Shown here piece by piece: positions 10,560 to 18,004 of a stretch of DNA of 40,975 nt. Origin of the DNA: Mycobacterium intermedium. Lineage in GTDB: Bacteria > Actinomycetota > Actinomycetes > Mycobacteriales > Mycobacteriaceae. Position 1 is the stretch's first letter. Each line of letters starts with the position of its first letter. Under the pieces are notes generated by a model that searched no databases, was not told where the DNA came from, and saw only the letters and a list, made by a program, of their open reading frames with translations. The stretch is from positions 1 through 40,975 of the forward strand of contig NZ_MVHT01000060.1 of the NCBI RefSeq assembly GCF_002086275.1, in the 5' to 3' direction. Position numbers and translations under genes: made by a program.

Positions 10560-11276
10560 GTGACTGCCCCTGTCCTGTGCAAAGCCACCGGTCGGGCGCG
10601 CGAGTTCGCTGGCGCCCTCGGTGTGGCGGCGCGTCAGGTCTCCCGGCCACGGGTGGCGGGCTTCGTGGTAGGAATCACAGCCTTGGTCGCGGTGGCGTTG
10701 CTGGTTCCGCTGCCTACGGCAGTGCAGATGCGCGACTGGGCGAAAGCGGTGGGCCCATGGTTCCCGCTGGCGTTTCTCGGGGCGCACATCGTCGTGACCG
10801 TAGTGCCGGTGCCCCGCACGGCATTCACCCTGGCCGCCGGATTGCTCTTCGGCCCGGCACTGGGTATAGCGATCGCGGTGGGCGCCAGTACCGCGAGCGC
10901 GGTGATCGCGATGCTGCTGGTGCGGGTCGCCGGGTGGCGGTTGCACAGCCTGACGCGCCACCACGCGGTGCACGCACTCGACCAGCGACTGCGTGAGCGG
11001 GGCTGGCCGGCCGTCCTGTCACTGCGATTGATCCCGGCCGTGCCGTTCTCCGCGATCAACTACGCGGCCGGTGCATCCGCGGTCCGGGTTACTCCGTACC
11101 TGCTGGCCACCTTCGCCGGCCTGGTGCCGGGAACCGCGGCGGTGGTGATCCTCGGCGATGCGCTCACCGGCGCCGTCGACCCACGGCTTCTTGTGGTGTC
11201 GGTGTGCACCGGGGCACTCGGGTTCGCGGGCCTGCTATTCGAAATGCGGCATTATCGCCGTCAACCCGCTGGCTGA
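10560..11276 (+). CDS. TVP38/TMEM64 (SNARE-associated/DedA-like) membrane protein
   Basis: A 238-residue polytopic inner-membrane protein corresponding to M. tuberculosis Rv1491c. Hydrophobic segments lie near residues 32-50, 68-86, 92-124, 175-200 and 205-228. The family signature is present: the FxLAAGLLFGPxLG stretch after VPVPRTAFT, and LRLIPAVPFSAINYAAG, thought to form a re-entrant loop. DedA/VTT-fold proteins are implicated in lipid scrambling or transport, but the role of this one is unknown. GTG at 10560 is chosen because it matches the family length and sits 8 bases after a TACCCT -10 element. It is divergent from mutA; the protease gene follows closely. Confidence 0.85.
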   Translation: MTAPVLCKATGRAREFAGALGVAARQVSRPRVAGFVVGITALVAVALLVPLPTAVQMRDWAKAVGPWFPLAFLGAHIVVTVVPVPRTAFTLAAGLLFGPALGIAIAVGASTASAVIAMLLVRVAGWRLHSLTRHHAVHALDQRLRERGWPAVLSLRLIPAVPFSAINYAAGASAVRVTPYLLATFAGLVPGTAAVVILGDALTGAVDPRLLVVSVCTGALGFAGLLFEMRHYRRQPAG

Positions 11277-11308
11277 GCGGCTTGGATTCCCAACCGGCGC
11301 CGGCCCGC

Positions 11309-12142
11309 GTGGCCATGCTTGTGATCGGGGCGGCGTTGTGCCTGGTGGTAGCGGCATGGCCGTTGCTGGCCCGACGCCGCGCTACTCGGAGCACCTACAG
11401 CTGGCGACTGTCCGTCGTGGCGCTGTTCTGCGCGGCCGGCTTTGTCGCGGCCCTTTGGCTGCCGGCCAGGCTCGTCAAACCCGTACGGCCCCCCGTCGAA
11501 CTGCCCCCGGCCAACGCCATCGGACCCGGCACCGCCATCGCGGTGACCTACGCCGACGGCAGCGGCGGCATGGGCTGCACCGCGGGCTTCCTGGTGCGCA
11601 CGAATGCCGGTCAGACGGGCGTGCTCACCGCCGGTCACTGCAACAAGCCCGGTCAGGCCAGCACGGTGAGCATGAATGCGGGTTCGGATTCCTATCCGAC
11701 GGTTGGCACGTTCAACCAGACGGTCAGCGAGGGCGCGCGCGGCGAAGATCACGATATCGGCCTCGTCGTGCTCGACTCCGACAAAGTCCCGCGGACCTCG
11801 GCCATCACCGGTTCGCTACCCGTCGCTGGTGTAGTGCGCGACCTGCGTATCGGCCAGCAGCTGTGCAAGTTCGGCATGAAGTCCGGCCAGGCCTTGTGCG
11901 GACAGATCACCGATATCACCGAGAGCAAGGTGGTGTTCTTGGCGGGCAGCCAGTGTGGGGATTCCGGCGGACCCGTCTACCTCATTCAGGATGACGGCAG
12001 CGTGGTCGCGGTCGGCATTCACATTCGCGGCGGGCGGCCCAACGACCCCAATCCCGGGTGCTCGATTCCGGCCACTTTCTCGGTCGCGGAGCTGGTGCAA
12101 CCGTGGCTCGACGCGTGGGGACTCACGCTGGCGTCGCCGTGA
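11309..12142 (+). CDS. Membrane-anchored trypsin-like (S1) serine protease
   Basis: Using GTG 11309 the product has 277 residues. Two hydrophobic segments (about 3-20 and 33-52) anchor it, and a short Pro-rich linker leads to an exported protease domain. The triad is His110 in VLTAGHC, Asp149 in EDHDIGLVVL and Ser219 in QCGDSGGPV. Cysteines at 90, 111, 186, 197 and 216 suit disulfides outside the membrane. The start is uncertain: TTG 11282 and ATG 11315 are also possible, and none has a strong Shine-Dalgarno. The gene begins 32 bases after the preceding stop, so the two are likely co-transcribed. Substrate unknown; alpha-lytic/streptogrisin-like proteases are the nearest recognisable group. 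Confidence 0.85.
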   Translation: MAMLVIGAALCLVVAAWPLLARRRATRSTYSWRLSVVALFCAAGFVAALWLPARLVKPVRPPVELPPANAIGPGTAIAVTYADGSGGMGCTAGFLVRTNAGQTGVLTAGHCNKPGQASTVSMNAGSDSYPTVGTFNQTVSEGARGEDHDIGLVVLDSDKVPRTSAITGSLPVAGVVRDLRIGQQLCKFGMKSGQALCGQITDITESKVVFLAGSQCGDSGGPVYLIQDDGSVVAVGIHIRGGRPNDPNPGCSIPATFSVAELVQPWLDAWGLTLASP

Positions 12143-12602
12143 GGCGCGAGCCGGTACGGCAATCTCGATGGGCACCGGCCGGCGAGATTGCCGCCATGGT
12201 TGCGGTCAGCACCCACAGCACAGCCGCCACGGCAATCTCGATGGACGCCGGCCGGCGAGATTGCCGCCATGGTTGCGGTCAGCACCCGAAGCACAGCCAC
12301 CACGGCAATCTCGATGGGCACCGACGCCGACATTGCCGCCACGGTTGCGGTCAGCACCCGAAGCACAACCACCACGGCAATCTCGATAAGGCACCAGCGC
12401 CGAGATTGCGGCCACGGTTGCGGTCAGCACCCGAAGCACAGCCACCACGGCAATCTCGATAAGGCACCAGCGCCGAGATTGCGGCCATGGTTGCGGTCAG
12501 CACCCGCAGCGAGGACGGCCAGGCCCATTTGGCGCCGCCCGTCCCCACCCACCAACGACGAGCCGGTAATCCTGCAGGTCCGCGGCGGTTGCTGACGTGG
12601 TG
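12143..12602. other. Convergent intergenic region dominated by a tandem repeat
   Basis: The 460 bases between the protease and the histidine kinase, which converge, are mostly the 73-bp VNTR. Open frames through it are an effect of the repeat, whose unit length is close to, but not always, 73 (one unit is 72), and encode only low-complexity HGCGQHPKH-type peptides. The last 90 bases show nothing clear. Confidence 0.6.
12157..12512. repeat. 73-bp tandem repeat (VNTR), five copies
   Basis: Units begin with CGGCAATCTCGAT at 12157, 12230, 12303, 12375 and 12448, giving spacings of 73, 73, 72 and 73 bp; the fifth is cut short near 12512. Each contains an inner inverted repeat, GGCAATCTCG against CGAGATTGCC (perfect in units 1 and 2, one or two changes later), followed by TTGCGGTCAGCACCC. 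Units 4 and 5 share the variant GATAAGGCACCAGCG, suggesting recent duplication. The hairpins could also serve as a two-way transcription stop for the convergent genes. Confidence 0.92.
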
Positions 12603-14108
12603 TCAGCCCAGGGGCAAGGTCAGCTGGAATCGCGCACCACCGTCGTGCGCCAGACATACCAGCTCACCGCCGTGTGCCCGGGCCAGCGCGCGGGCGATGG
12701 GCAAACCCAGCCCGGCGCCGCCGTGGTCGCGGGCCCGTGCGGCGTCCAGGCGCACCAGCCGTTCAAAGATGCGCACGCGCTCGTCGTCGGGCACGCCGGG
12801 GCCGGTGTCGGTGACCGTCACCGCGGCAACGCCGCGATCGGCACTGAGGTCGACGGTGATCGAGCCCCCCTCGGGCGTATGCCGGCGGGCGTTGTCGAGC
12901 AGGTTGGACAGGATCTGCTCCACCCTGGTCGAGTCGACCACGGCGGCCAGTGCGTCCGGACCGGTCCGAGTCACCGTCACCTGCGGTGCCAACATCGCCG
13001 TCCGCTGGACTTCGGCGTCCACGAGGGCCGCTAGATCCGTGATCTGGCGATCCAGCGGAAGTCCGGCGTCGATCCGGCTCAGGTCCAGCATGTCGGCGAC
13101 CAGTCGTCCCGCGCGTCGGGCGTCGGACAGCAGCAGGCTGGCGCGGCGGTACTGTCCGCGCGCCGCCGGGTCGGCGTCGTGCTGGTTGGCGCTGTTGACG
13201 AGTTGTTCCGCGGCGACCTGGATGCCCGCGATCGGGGTGCGCAGCTCGTGGGCGGCATCGACCAGGAACTGTCGGGTCGCCTCCTCGGCGCGCTGTGCCG
13301 CTTCCGCTGCCTGCCGCGCCTTCAATTCCGACGCCTCCAAGGCATCCAGCATTTCGTCGAAAGCGCTTGCGGCGCGGCCAAGTTCGGTATCGGCGCGCTG
13401 GGGTCGCAGGCGGCGGCCACGATCGCCGACCGCGATGTCTCTGGCCAACGCCGTGAGCCGGTCCAGTGGACGCAACGCCGCCCGGCTGACCGCGATCAGC
13501 AACACCGCGGCGACCACCAAGGTCGCCAGTCCGGCACCGATCATCAGTTGACGCAACTGGCGGGTCACCTGGGTGGTCTGGGTGGTATCGGCGACCAGAA
13601 TCAACCGGGCACCGTCCGGCAACGGGTGCACGACCACCGTCGCGGTGCCGTTCATCGGCGGTGGGGGCGGCGGCGGACGAAGGCCCGGGACCGGACCGGG
13701 ACCAGGACCGGGACCGGGACCGGGACCAGGACCGGGACCGTGATGGGGGCCCGGGCGTGGATACGCGGGCGGCGGCGGAACCGTGGGCCCCGCCTGGGTG
13801 TCCGGGCTGATCGACAAATCGCCGTATGTCGTGCCGTCGGCCATCACGAGCAGCGCGCGCACACTGCCGCCGTTGAGTTCGGCGGCAAGCAACTCGGGCG
13901 GCGTGTCGGCTGCGGCCAGCGCGTCAGCGCGGGACGTGGCGGCGACGAGTCGATCGTGCAGACTCCTGCGGGCCTGCAGACCCAGGCTGACGTCGATGAC
14001 GACGCCCAGTACCACCAGCAACACCGCCAGTAGGGCCACCACCAGCAGCGTCACCCGCCACTGCAGCGACGGCGTCGGCGTCGTCGAGCCCTCGTCAGGT
14101 GTTGTCAT
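12603..14108 (-). CDS. Two-component sensor histidine kinase
   Basis: A 501-residue membrane kinase. TM1 is at about residues 18-40, an extracytoplasmic sensor at 41-187, TM2 at 188-208, HAMP at 209-262, and HisKA with phospho-acceptor His287 in FLVDAAHELRTP. The HATPase domain follows, with N box (SNLLDNARRH), G1 (DTGPGVP) and G2 (GGAGLGL). The sensor contains an unusual (Gly-Pro) run at about 124-141 and a polyproline stretch at 145-151, so the signal domain is partly disordered. Its ATG overlaps the stop of the response regulator by four bases (ATGA), so the two are co-translated. The architecture resembles mycobacterial TcrY and TrcS kinases, but I cannot assign an orthologue. Confidence 0.93.
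   Translation of the reverse strand: MTTPDEGSTTPTPSLQWRVTLLVVALLAVLLVVLGVVIDVSLGLQARRSLHDRLVAATSRADALAAADTPPELLAAELNGGSVRALLVMADGTTYGDLSISPDTQAGPTVPPPPAYPRPGPHHGPGPGPGPGPGPGPGPVPGLRPPPPPPPMNGTATVVVHPLPDGARLILVADTTQTTQVTRQLRQLMIGAGLATLVVAAVLLIAVSRAALRPLDRLTALARDIAVGDRGRRLRPQRADTELGRAASAFDEMLDALEASELKARQAAEAAQRAEEATRQFLVDAAHELRTPIAGIQVAAEQLVNSANQHDADPAARGQYRRASLLLSDARRAGRLVADMLDLSRIDAGLPLDRQITDLAALVDAEVQRTAMLAPQVTVTRTGPDALAAVVDSTRVEQILSNLLDNARRHTPEGGSITVDLSADRGVAAVTVTDTGPGVPDDERVRIFERLVRLDAARARDHGGAGLGLPIARALARAHGGELVCLAHDGGARFQLTLPLG
13687..13740. repeat. (GGACCG)n-type microsatellite encoding Gly-Pro repeats
   Basis: A run of six-base units (GGGACC/AGGACC variants) inside the kinase gene encodes alternating Gly-Pro in the predicted extracytoplasmic domain. 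Six-base steps keep frame, so copy number may vary without breaking the gene. Confidence 0.75.
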
Positions 14109-14803
14109 GACAGTTGCGGTTGCAGTCGATAGCCGATGCCGCGGACGGTGTGCAGAATCCTCGGCCCGTGGGCCTCAAGCTTGCGTCGCAACCCGCTGAT
14201 GTGCACCTGCACCAGGTTGGGATCGTAGGCGTCATAGCCCCACACGGCGTTGAGGATCTGAGACGCACTGACGATCCGACCACGTTGCTGCACAAGGAAA
14301 TCCAGCAGCCGCAATTCAGTCGCGGTCAGCCCCAACGGATGTCCGGCGCGTGTCGCCACACCGGCATCCACGTCCAGCATCAGGTCGCCAACCTGAACCG
14401 CCCGTGGCATCCGCCCCCTACGACGCAACACCGCGCCCACCCGGGACACCAGTTCGGCGAGTTCGAACGGCTTGACCACATAGTCGTCAGCTCCGCTGTC
14501 CAGTCCGCGCAACCGGTCTGGCAGGCCGTCGCGGGCGGTGATCATGACGATGCCAATGTCACCCCACCCGCGGATCACGTCAATGAGCGCAAAGCCGTCA
14601 CGCCCCGGGAGCATCACGTCCAGCACCACCAGATCAGGCCGGAAACCGTCCAGATCTTCTTCCAATCGCTCTCCGTCGCAACGGGTTTCGGTGTGGTATC
14701 CGACGTCGGTCAAGGCTTCGCTGACCATTTCGCGGATGGTCTCGGAGTCCTCGACCACCAGCACCCGCGGTGTTCCCACACTGAACTGAGCGGCGCGGCT
14801 CAT
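14105..14803 (-). CDS. OmpR-family response regulator
   Basis: A 232-residue DNA-binding response regulator. The receiver has the acidic pair Glu18/Asp19, phospho-acceptor Asp62 in VVLDVMLPGRDG, Thr89 and Lys111 (YVVKPFELAEL). The C-terminal winged helix starts near residue 134, with LTATELRLLDFLVQQ and the recognition region VQVHISGLRRKLE. ATG 14803 is preceded by TGAGG. It is first in the operon with the kinase and divergent from two proline-rich membrane protein genes. An 11-bp direct repeat at 15179-15195 is a candidate binding site. Related in build to TcrX/TrcR, but orthology is not established. Confidence 0.92.
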   Translation of the reverse strand: MSRAAQFSVGTPRVLVVEDSETIREMVSEALTDVGYHTETRCDGERLEEDLDGFRPDLVVLDVMLPGRDGFALIDVIRGWGDIGIVMITARDGLPDRLRGLDSGADDYVVKPFELAELVSRVGAVLRRRGRMPRAVQVGDLMLDVDAGVATRAGHPLGLTATELRLLDFLVQQRGRIVSASQILNAVWGYDAYDPNLVQVHISGLRRKLEAHGPRILHTVRGIGYRLQPQLS

Positions 14804-14848
14804 GACCTCATTCTTCAACGTGTAGCCCCGAATCACGCGTAAGCGCGC

Positions 14849-14854
14849 TAGTTT
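14849..14854 (+). promoter_or_regulatory. -10 element of a leaderless promoter
   Basis: TAGTTT ends 6 bases before the ATG at 14861 and matches TANNNT. There is no Shine-Dalgarno, so a leaderless transcript is likely. The divergent response-regulator promoter must lie in the same 57-base gap. Confidence 0.35.
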
Positions 14855-14860
14855 CTTCGA

Positions 14861-15166
14861 ATGACCACTGCCCGAACCACCGATCCGTCGCCACCACCCG
14901 CGCCTGGGCCGCGCCATTCCACCGGTGTCGTGATCGCTGCGGCAGTGGGAGGCTTGGCAATTGGCGCACTCGCCGTTTTCGCGGTCACCGGGGTCACCTT
15001 CAAATTCCGCGTCGAACTTCCCCCGCCGCCCTACCCGGCGTCGCTGTCGACACCTCCGCCGTCCAACCTCCCGGCCCCACCCACCGCGGCCTGCAACCAA
15101 CCAACGCCCACGTCGAGCCCCGCGATCACGGTGCCACCGCCGCCAGCGCCGCCACCCATCCCCTGA
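14861..15166 (+). CDS. Small single-pass membrane protein with proline-rich tail
   Basis: A 101-residue protein. A Pro-rich cytoplasmic N-terminus of about 19 residues ends in RHSTG, followed by one transmembrane helix (about 21-45, VVIAAAVGGLAIGALAVFAV) and a Pro/Ser/Thr-rich tail (PPPPYPASLSTPPP, then PPPPAPPPIP). It is paralogous to the next gene, which has the same RHSTG-plus-helix core. No known domain. It is divergent from the response regulator and probably leaderless. The position suggests a target or accessory of the two-component system; that is inference. Confidence 0.7.
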   Translation: MTTARTTDPSPPPAPGPRHSTGVVIAAAVGGLAIGALAVFAVTGVTFKFRVELPPPPYPASLSTPPPSNLPAPPTAACNQPTPTSSPAITVPPPPAPPPIP

Positions 15167-15178
15167 GACCCCCTGAAA

Positions 15179-15195
15179 TCTTCAGCTTTTCTTCA
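15179..15195 (+). promoter_or_regulatory. Candidate OmpR-type binding site, TCTTCA direct repeat
   Basis: TCTTCA at 15179-15184 and 15190-15195 are spaced 11 bp start to start, the usual spacing for tandem winged-helix response regulators. The site lies about 55 bases before the gene at 15248. A related TTCTTCAACG is found at 14811-14820 inside the response-regulator leader. Assignment to the neighbouring regulator is inferred. Confidence 0.4.
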
Positions 15196-15247
15196 ACTAA
15201 GGCTCCTACCTTCGCGGTTGTCATCAACCAACGACGTGAGGAGCCGT

Positions 15248-15736
15248 ATGACCTCCGACGAATCCAAGACCGCTCCCGACTCGGCGCCCGCGGCACCCGT
15301 CGCTACCGCTGAGCCGGTGACAGCCCAACCGACCGCCAAGCGCCGTCATTCCACCGGCATCGTGGTCGGCGCCGGACTGGTGGGCGGTCTCGTAGGTTCG
15401 CTGTTCACCGCGGCGGCTGCCGTGTTCTTCTTCACTTTCGCCGGCCCGCCCGGGCCGCCGCCACACCATGGACCCGGTGGACCGGCCGCTCATCTCGGCT
15501 TCGGTCCGCCGGGACCCCCGCCTGGGCCGATGGTGGGTCCCAACGGGCCGGGCTTAGGCATGGGGCCCATGGGTCCAGGCCACCGCGGGTTCCCGCCGCC
15601 GCAGTTCCCGGGCGGTCCCCCACCGCAGGGCGGCCCGCAGGGTGGGCCCGGTGCGCCGGGGGCCCCGCAGCAGGGTGGGCCGGGCCAGACGCCGGCATCG
15701 CCATCGCCTAGCCCGTCACCGGCCCCGCCGAGGTAA
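15248..15736 (+). CDS. Pro/Gly-rich single-pass membrane protein
   Basis: A 162-residue protein. ATG 15248 is preceded by GAGGAG at a good distance; an earlier in-frame start at 15218 lacks this. The N-terminus is charged, then RHSTG leads into one helix (about 38-63, VVGAGLVGGLVGSLF then FFFTF). A long outer tail of about 100 residues is almost only Pro, Gly, Met and Gln (GPPGPPPGPM, GGPPPQGGPQGG). It is a paralogue of the protein at 14861-15166. The tail is probably disordered and exposed to the periplasm or wall. No recognised family. The TCTTCA repeat at 15179 may control it. Confidence 0.75.
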   Translation: MTSDESKTAPDSAPAAPVATAEPVTAQPTAKRRHSTGIVVGAGLVGGLVGSLFTAAAAVFFFTFAGPPGPPPHHGPGGPAAHLGFGPPGPPPGPMVGPNGPGLGMGPMGPGHRGFPPPQFPGGPPPQGGPQGGPGAPGAPQQGGPGQTPASPSPSPSPAPPR

Positions 15737-15794
15737 CCACCGCACGGTCCCGCCGCGGTCGCGAAGCATCGCGGCCGCGGCGGCCGCGTCTGCT

Positions 15795-16151
15795 CTAGGT
15801 CTGGTCCGGTCCCTTCACGGTCATGACCGTGAACAACGCAAGGAACGACGCCGCCGGAAGCGCGGTGACCGTGAAATCCCGAGCGCGGACGTGCGCCGCG
15901 ACCGCCAGGACGAAGTACAAGGTCAACATCGCCGTCGTCAATCGCGCCAAGGCGGGGAAACGATAGACCGACAGCAACCCGATCGCCGACGCAGCCTTGG
16001 CCACCGGCATGACCGGGCGCACGGTCTCGGGCACGTCCAGTCGATCGAGAAGGTCTTTGATCGGAGTCAGCGGGATCGCACACGCCACGGCGTCGCCGGC
16101 CTGAAACGCCGCCAGCGCTGCATAGGTCTTCGGTGACGTTAGAGCGCTCAT
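15795..16151 (-). CDS. DoxX-like small membrane protein
   Basis: A 118-residue protein with four predicted membrane helices (about 8-28, 45-62, 68-88, 95-113) and DoxX-family features: LAAFQAGDA in helix 1, and an AKAASAIGLLSVYRFPALARLTTAML segment whose lysine-alanine helix and following RFP loop are typical. DoxX-like proteins are linked to redox or thiol homeostasis in mycobacteria, but the role here is unknown. It starts 9 bases after the SPFH gene ends and is probably the last gene of the NfeD-SPFH-DoxX operon. Length agrees with what I remember of M. tuberculosis Rv1489. Confidence 0.75.
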   Translation of the reverse strand: MSALTSPKTYAALAAFQAGDAVACAIPLTPIKDLLDRLDVPETVRPVMPVAKAASAIGLLSVYRFPALARLTTAMLTLYFVLAVAAHVRARDFTVTALPAASFLALFTVMTVKGPDQT

Positions 16152-16160
16152 ATCGAAAAC

Positions 16161-17474
16161 CTACCGATTCAGGCCCTGCGGCGGACCGTACGGCCCTGGC
16201 TGTCCCGGCTGCGCCGGACGCCCTGGCTGCGCACCATGCGCACCGTAGGAGCTCGGCGGGCCCTGCGGGCTGGGCGGGCTCGGCGGGCTGGCCGGGCTCG
16301 GCGCCCGAACCGCCGGGCTTGGGCTCGGCGGACTCGCCGGGCTGGGCGGGACTGCCAGCGGGCCGTCCACCGGTTGGCGGGCTATCGCCTCGGCCTTGGC
16401 CACCGCTTGGGCGATGGTCGGGTCGCTCTCGGTGGAGAACCAGTCGGCGACATCGGCGTCGTCTTCGGCGGCCGAGTGCTTCGGCACGTCTTCGACCGGG
16501 GACGGCTCGAAGCGGAACACGCCGTCTTCGCCGGGCTTGCCCAAAAGGCGAGTGAACCCTTGTAGTGCGGCGTTGAAATCGCTGGGAACGACCCAGACCT
16601 TGTTGGCGTCGCCGCGCGCCATCTCGGGCAGCGTCTGCAGATACTGGTAGGCCAGCAGCTCCGGGGTCGGACGGCCGGCCTTGATCGCGGCGAACGTCTT
16701 CTCGATGGCCTTGGCCTCACCCTGCGCGCGCAGGTAAGCCGCGGCGCGCTCACCCTGGGCGCGCAGCATCCGGGACTGGCGGTCGGCCTCGGCGGACAGG
16801 ATCGCGGCCTGCTTGGCGCCCTCGGCGGCCAGAATCTGGGCTTGCTTCTGCCCCTCGGCCTGCTTGATCTGCGCTTCGCGGGTGCCCTCGGCGGTCAGGA
16901 TCATTGCCCGCTTCTCCCGGTCCGCCTTCATCTGCTTTTCCATCGAAGCCTGGATGGACGGCGGCGGGTCGATGCTGCGCAGTTCCACCCGCGCCACCCG
17001 CAGCCCCCACCGGCCGGTCGCTTCGTCGAGCACGCCACGCAACTGGGCGTTGATCTGGTCACGCGAAGTCAAGGTCTGCTCGAGGGTCATGCCGCCCACC
17101 ACATTGCGCAGCGTGGTGGTGGTCAGCTGCTCGACCCCGACGATGTAGTTGCTGATCTCGTACACCGCCGCCTGCGGATTGGTGACCTGAAAGTAGACGA
17201 CGGTGTCGATGTTGAGGGTCAAGTTGTCCTCGGTGATCACCGGTTGCGGTGGAAACGACACGACGCGTTCACGCAGGTCCACCCGGGCGCGGACGCGATC
17301 AAAGAACGGCACCAACAACGTCAGTTGCCCGCTGACGGTGCGGCTGTAGCGACCCAGCCGCTCGATCACCGCGGCCTCAGCCTGCGGGATCAAGGCAACC
17401 GACTTGGCCACCACGATGATCGCGAATATCACGACGATGGCCAGCAAAACTAAGCCCGCAACCGCACCTTCCAC
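16161..17474 (-). CDS. SPFH/band-7 (stomatin/QmcA-like) membrane protein with extended tail
   Basis: A 437-residue homologue of M. tuberculosis Rv1488. One N-terminal helix (about 5-27) is followed by the SPFH domain (IPQAEAAVIERLGRYSRTV to RVARVELRSIDPP) and a long coiled coil of AEG/QAQ repeats (about 180-265) that drives ring assembly. It pairs with the NfeD protein just upstream; such pairs organise membrane microdomains. After about residue 360 the tail becomes a Pro/Ser-rich run (SPASPPSPSP repeats, 370-415) ending in a Gly/Pro/Gln region, longer than I recall for the M. tuberculosis protein. GTG 17474 has AAAGGA upstream. Confidence 0.9.
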   Translation of the reverse strand: MEGAVAGLVLLAIVVIFAIIVVAKSVALIPQAEAAVIERLGRYSRTVSGQLTLLVPFFDRVRARVDLRERVVSFPPQPVITEDNLTLNIDTVVYFQVTNPQAAVYEISNYIVGVEQLTTTTLRNVVGGMTLEQTLTSRDQINAQLRGVLDEATGRWGLRVARVELRSIDPPPSIQASMEKQMKADREKRAMILTAEGTREAQIKQAEGQKQAQILAAEGAKQAAILSAEADRQSRMLRAQGERAAAYLRAQGEAKAIEKTFAAIKAGRPTPELLAYQYLQTLPEMARGDANKVWVVPSDFNAALQGFTRLLGKPGEDGVFRFEPSPVEDVPKHSAAEDDADVADWFSTESDPTIAQAVAKAEAIARQPVDGPLAVPPSPASPPSPSPAVRAPSPASPPSPPSPQGPPSSYGAHGAQPGRPAQPGQPGPYGPPQGLNR

Positions 17475-17515
17475 CGGGATTCCTTTCTCGAGCCGTTATG
17501 GCGCTTGGATGACTG

Positions 17516-17947
17516 CTAACCGTTCCTGAACACCACCGCGGTGGCACCGTCGATATGCACGACGGTGACCGACTCGCCAGGCTCGTAGACATCACCTTCG
17601 TTGAGCGGCCGGGCCGTCCAGATCTGACCGTCGAGCTTCACCTGGCCCTCGTCGCGGGCGACCCGGTCGAGTACCAACGCGCTCTTACCTTCGAGCGCCT
17701 TGATACCCATCACCGCGCCCTTGCCGGAGAGTCGGTGCCGCAATGGCGGGCGGACCAACGTCAGCATCAGAACCGACACGATGAGAAAGACCACACCGTC
17801 GGCCCACGGCGGCCAATCCAACAGCCAGCTGCTGCCGGCCGCGGCCAGCGCGCCGCCGCTGAGCATCAACAGGAACATGTCGCCGGTGAGTGCCTCAGCG
17901 CCGGCAAGCACCAACGCTGCGATCAGCCAGATCAGCGCCACGGGCAT
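17516..17947 (-). CDS. NfeD-like membrane protein
   Basis: A 143-residue protein with N-terminal helices (about 3-25, 28-48 and 52-72) and a C-terminal OB-fold (about 85-143: LEGKSALVLDRVARDEG, then GQIWTARPL and GESVTVVHIDG), the NfeD short-form layout. NfeD proteins work with SPFH partners encoded next door, as here, where the SPFH gene follows after 41 bases. ATG 17947 fits the family length; a start at 17989 would add 14 unlikely residues. Corresponds to Rv1487. Confidence 0.88.
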   Translation of the reverse strand: MPVALIWLIAALVLAGAEALTGDMFLLMLSGGALAAAGSSWLLDWPPWADGVVFLIVSVLMLTLVRPPLRHRLSGKGAVMGIKALEGKSALVLDRVARDEGQVKLDGQIWTARPLNEGDVYEPGESVTVVHIDGATAVVFRNG

Positions 17948-17990
17948 GGGCACAGAATACGCGTGATCCGCCACAACGTCGGCGAACAAC

Positions 17991-17996
17991 TACACT
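17991..17996 (+). promoter_or_regulatory. -10 element, leaderless promoter for the gene at 18005
   Basis: TACACT ends 8 bases before ATG 18005. No Shine-Dalgarno is present, so transcription probably begins at the ATG. Confidence 0.5.
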
Positions 17997-18004
17997 GCGA
18001 CATC

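Noticed and set aside
12157..12512. CRISPR array
   Set aside because: The 73-bp units are repeated over their full length with no unique spacers, and no cas genes are near; it is a tandem repeat.
12058..12595. Coding sequences through the VNTR (HGCGQHPKH-type peptides)
   Set aside because: Open frames exist on both strands only because of the repeat; no start site or domain supports them, and one 72-base unit changes the frame relation.
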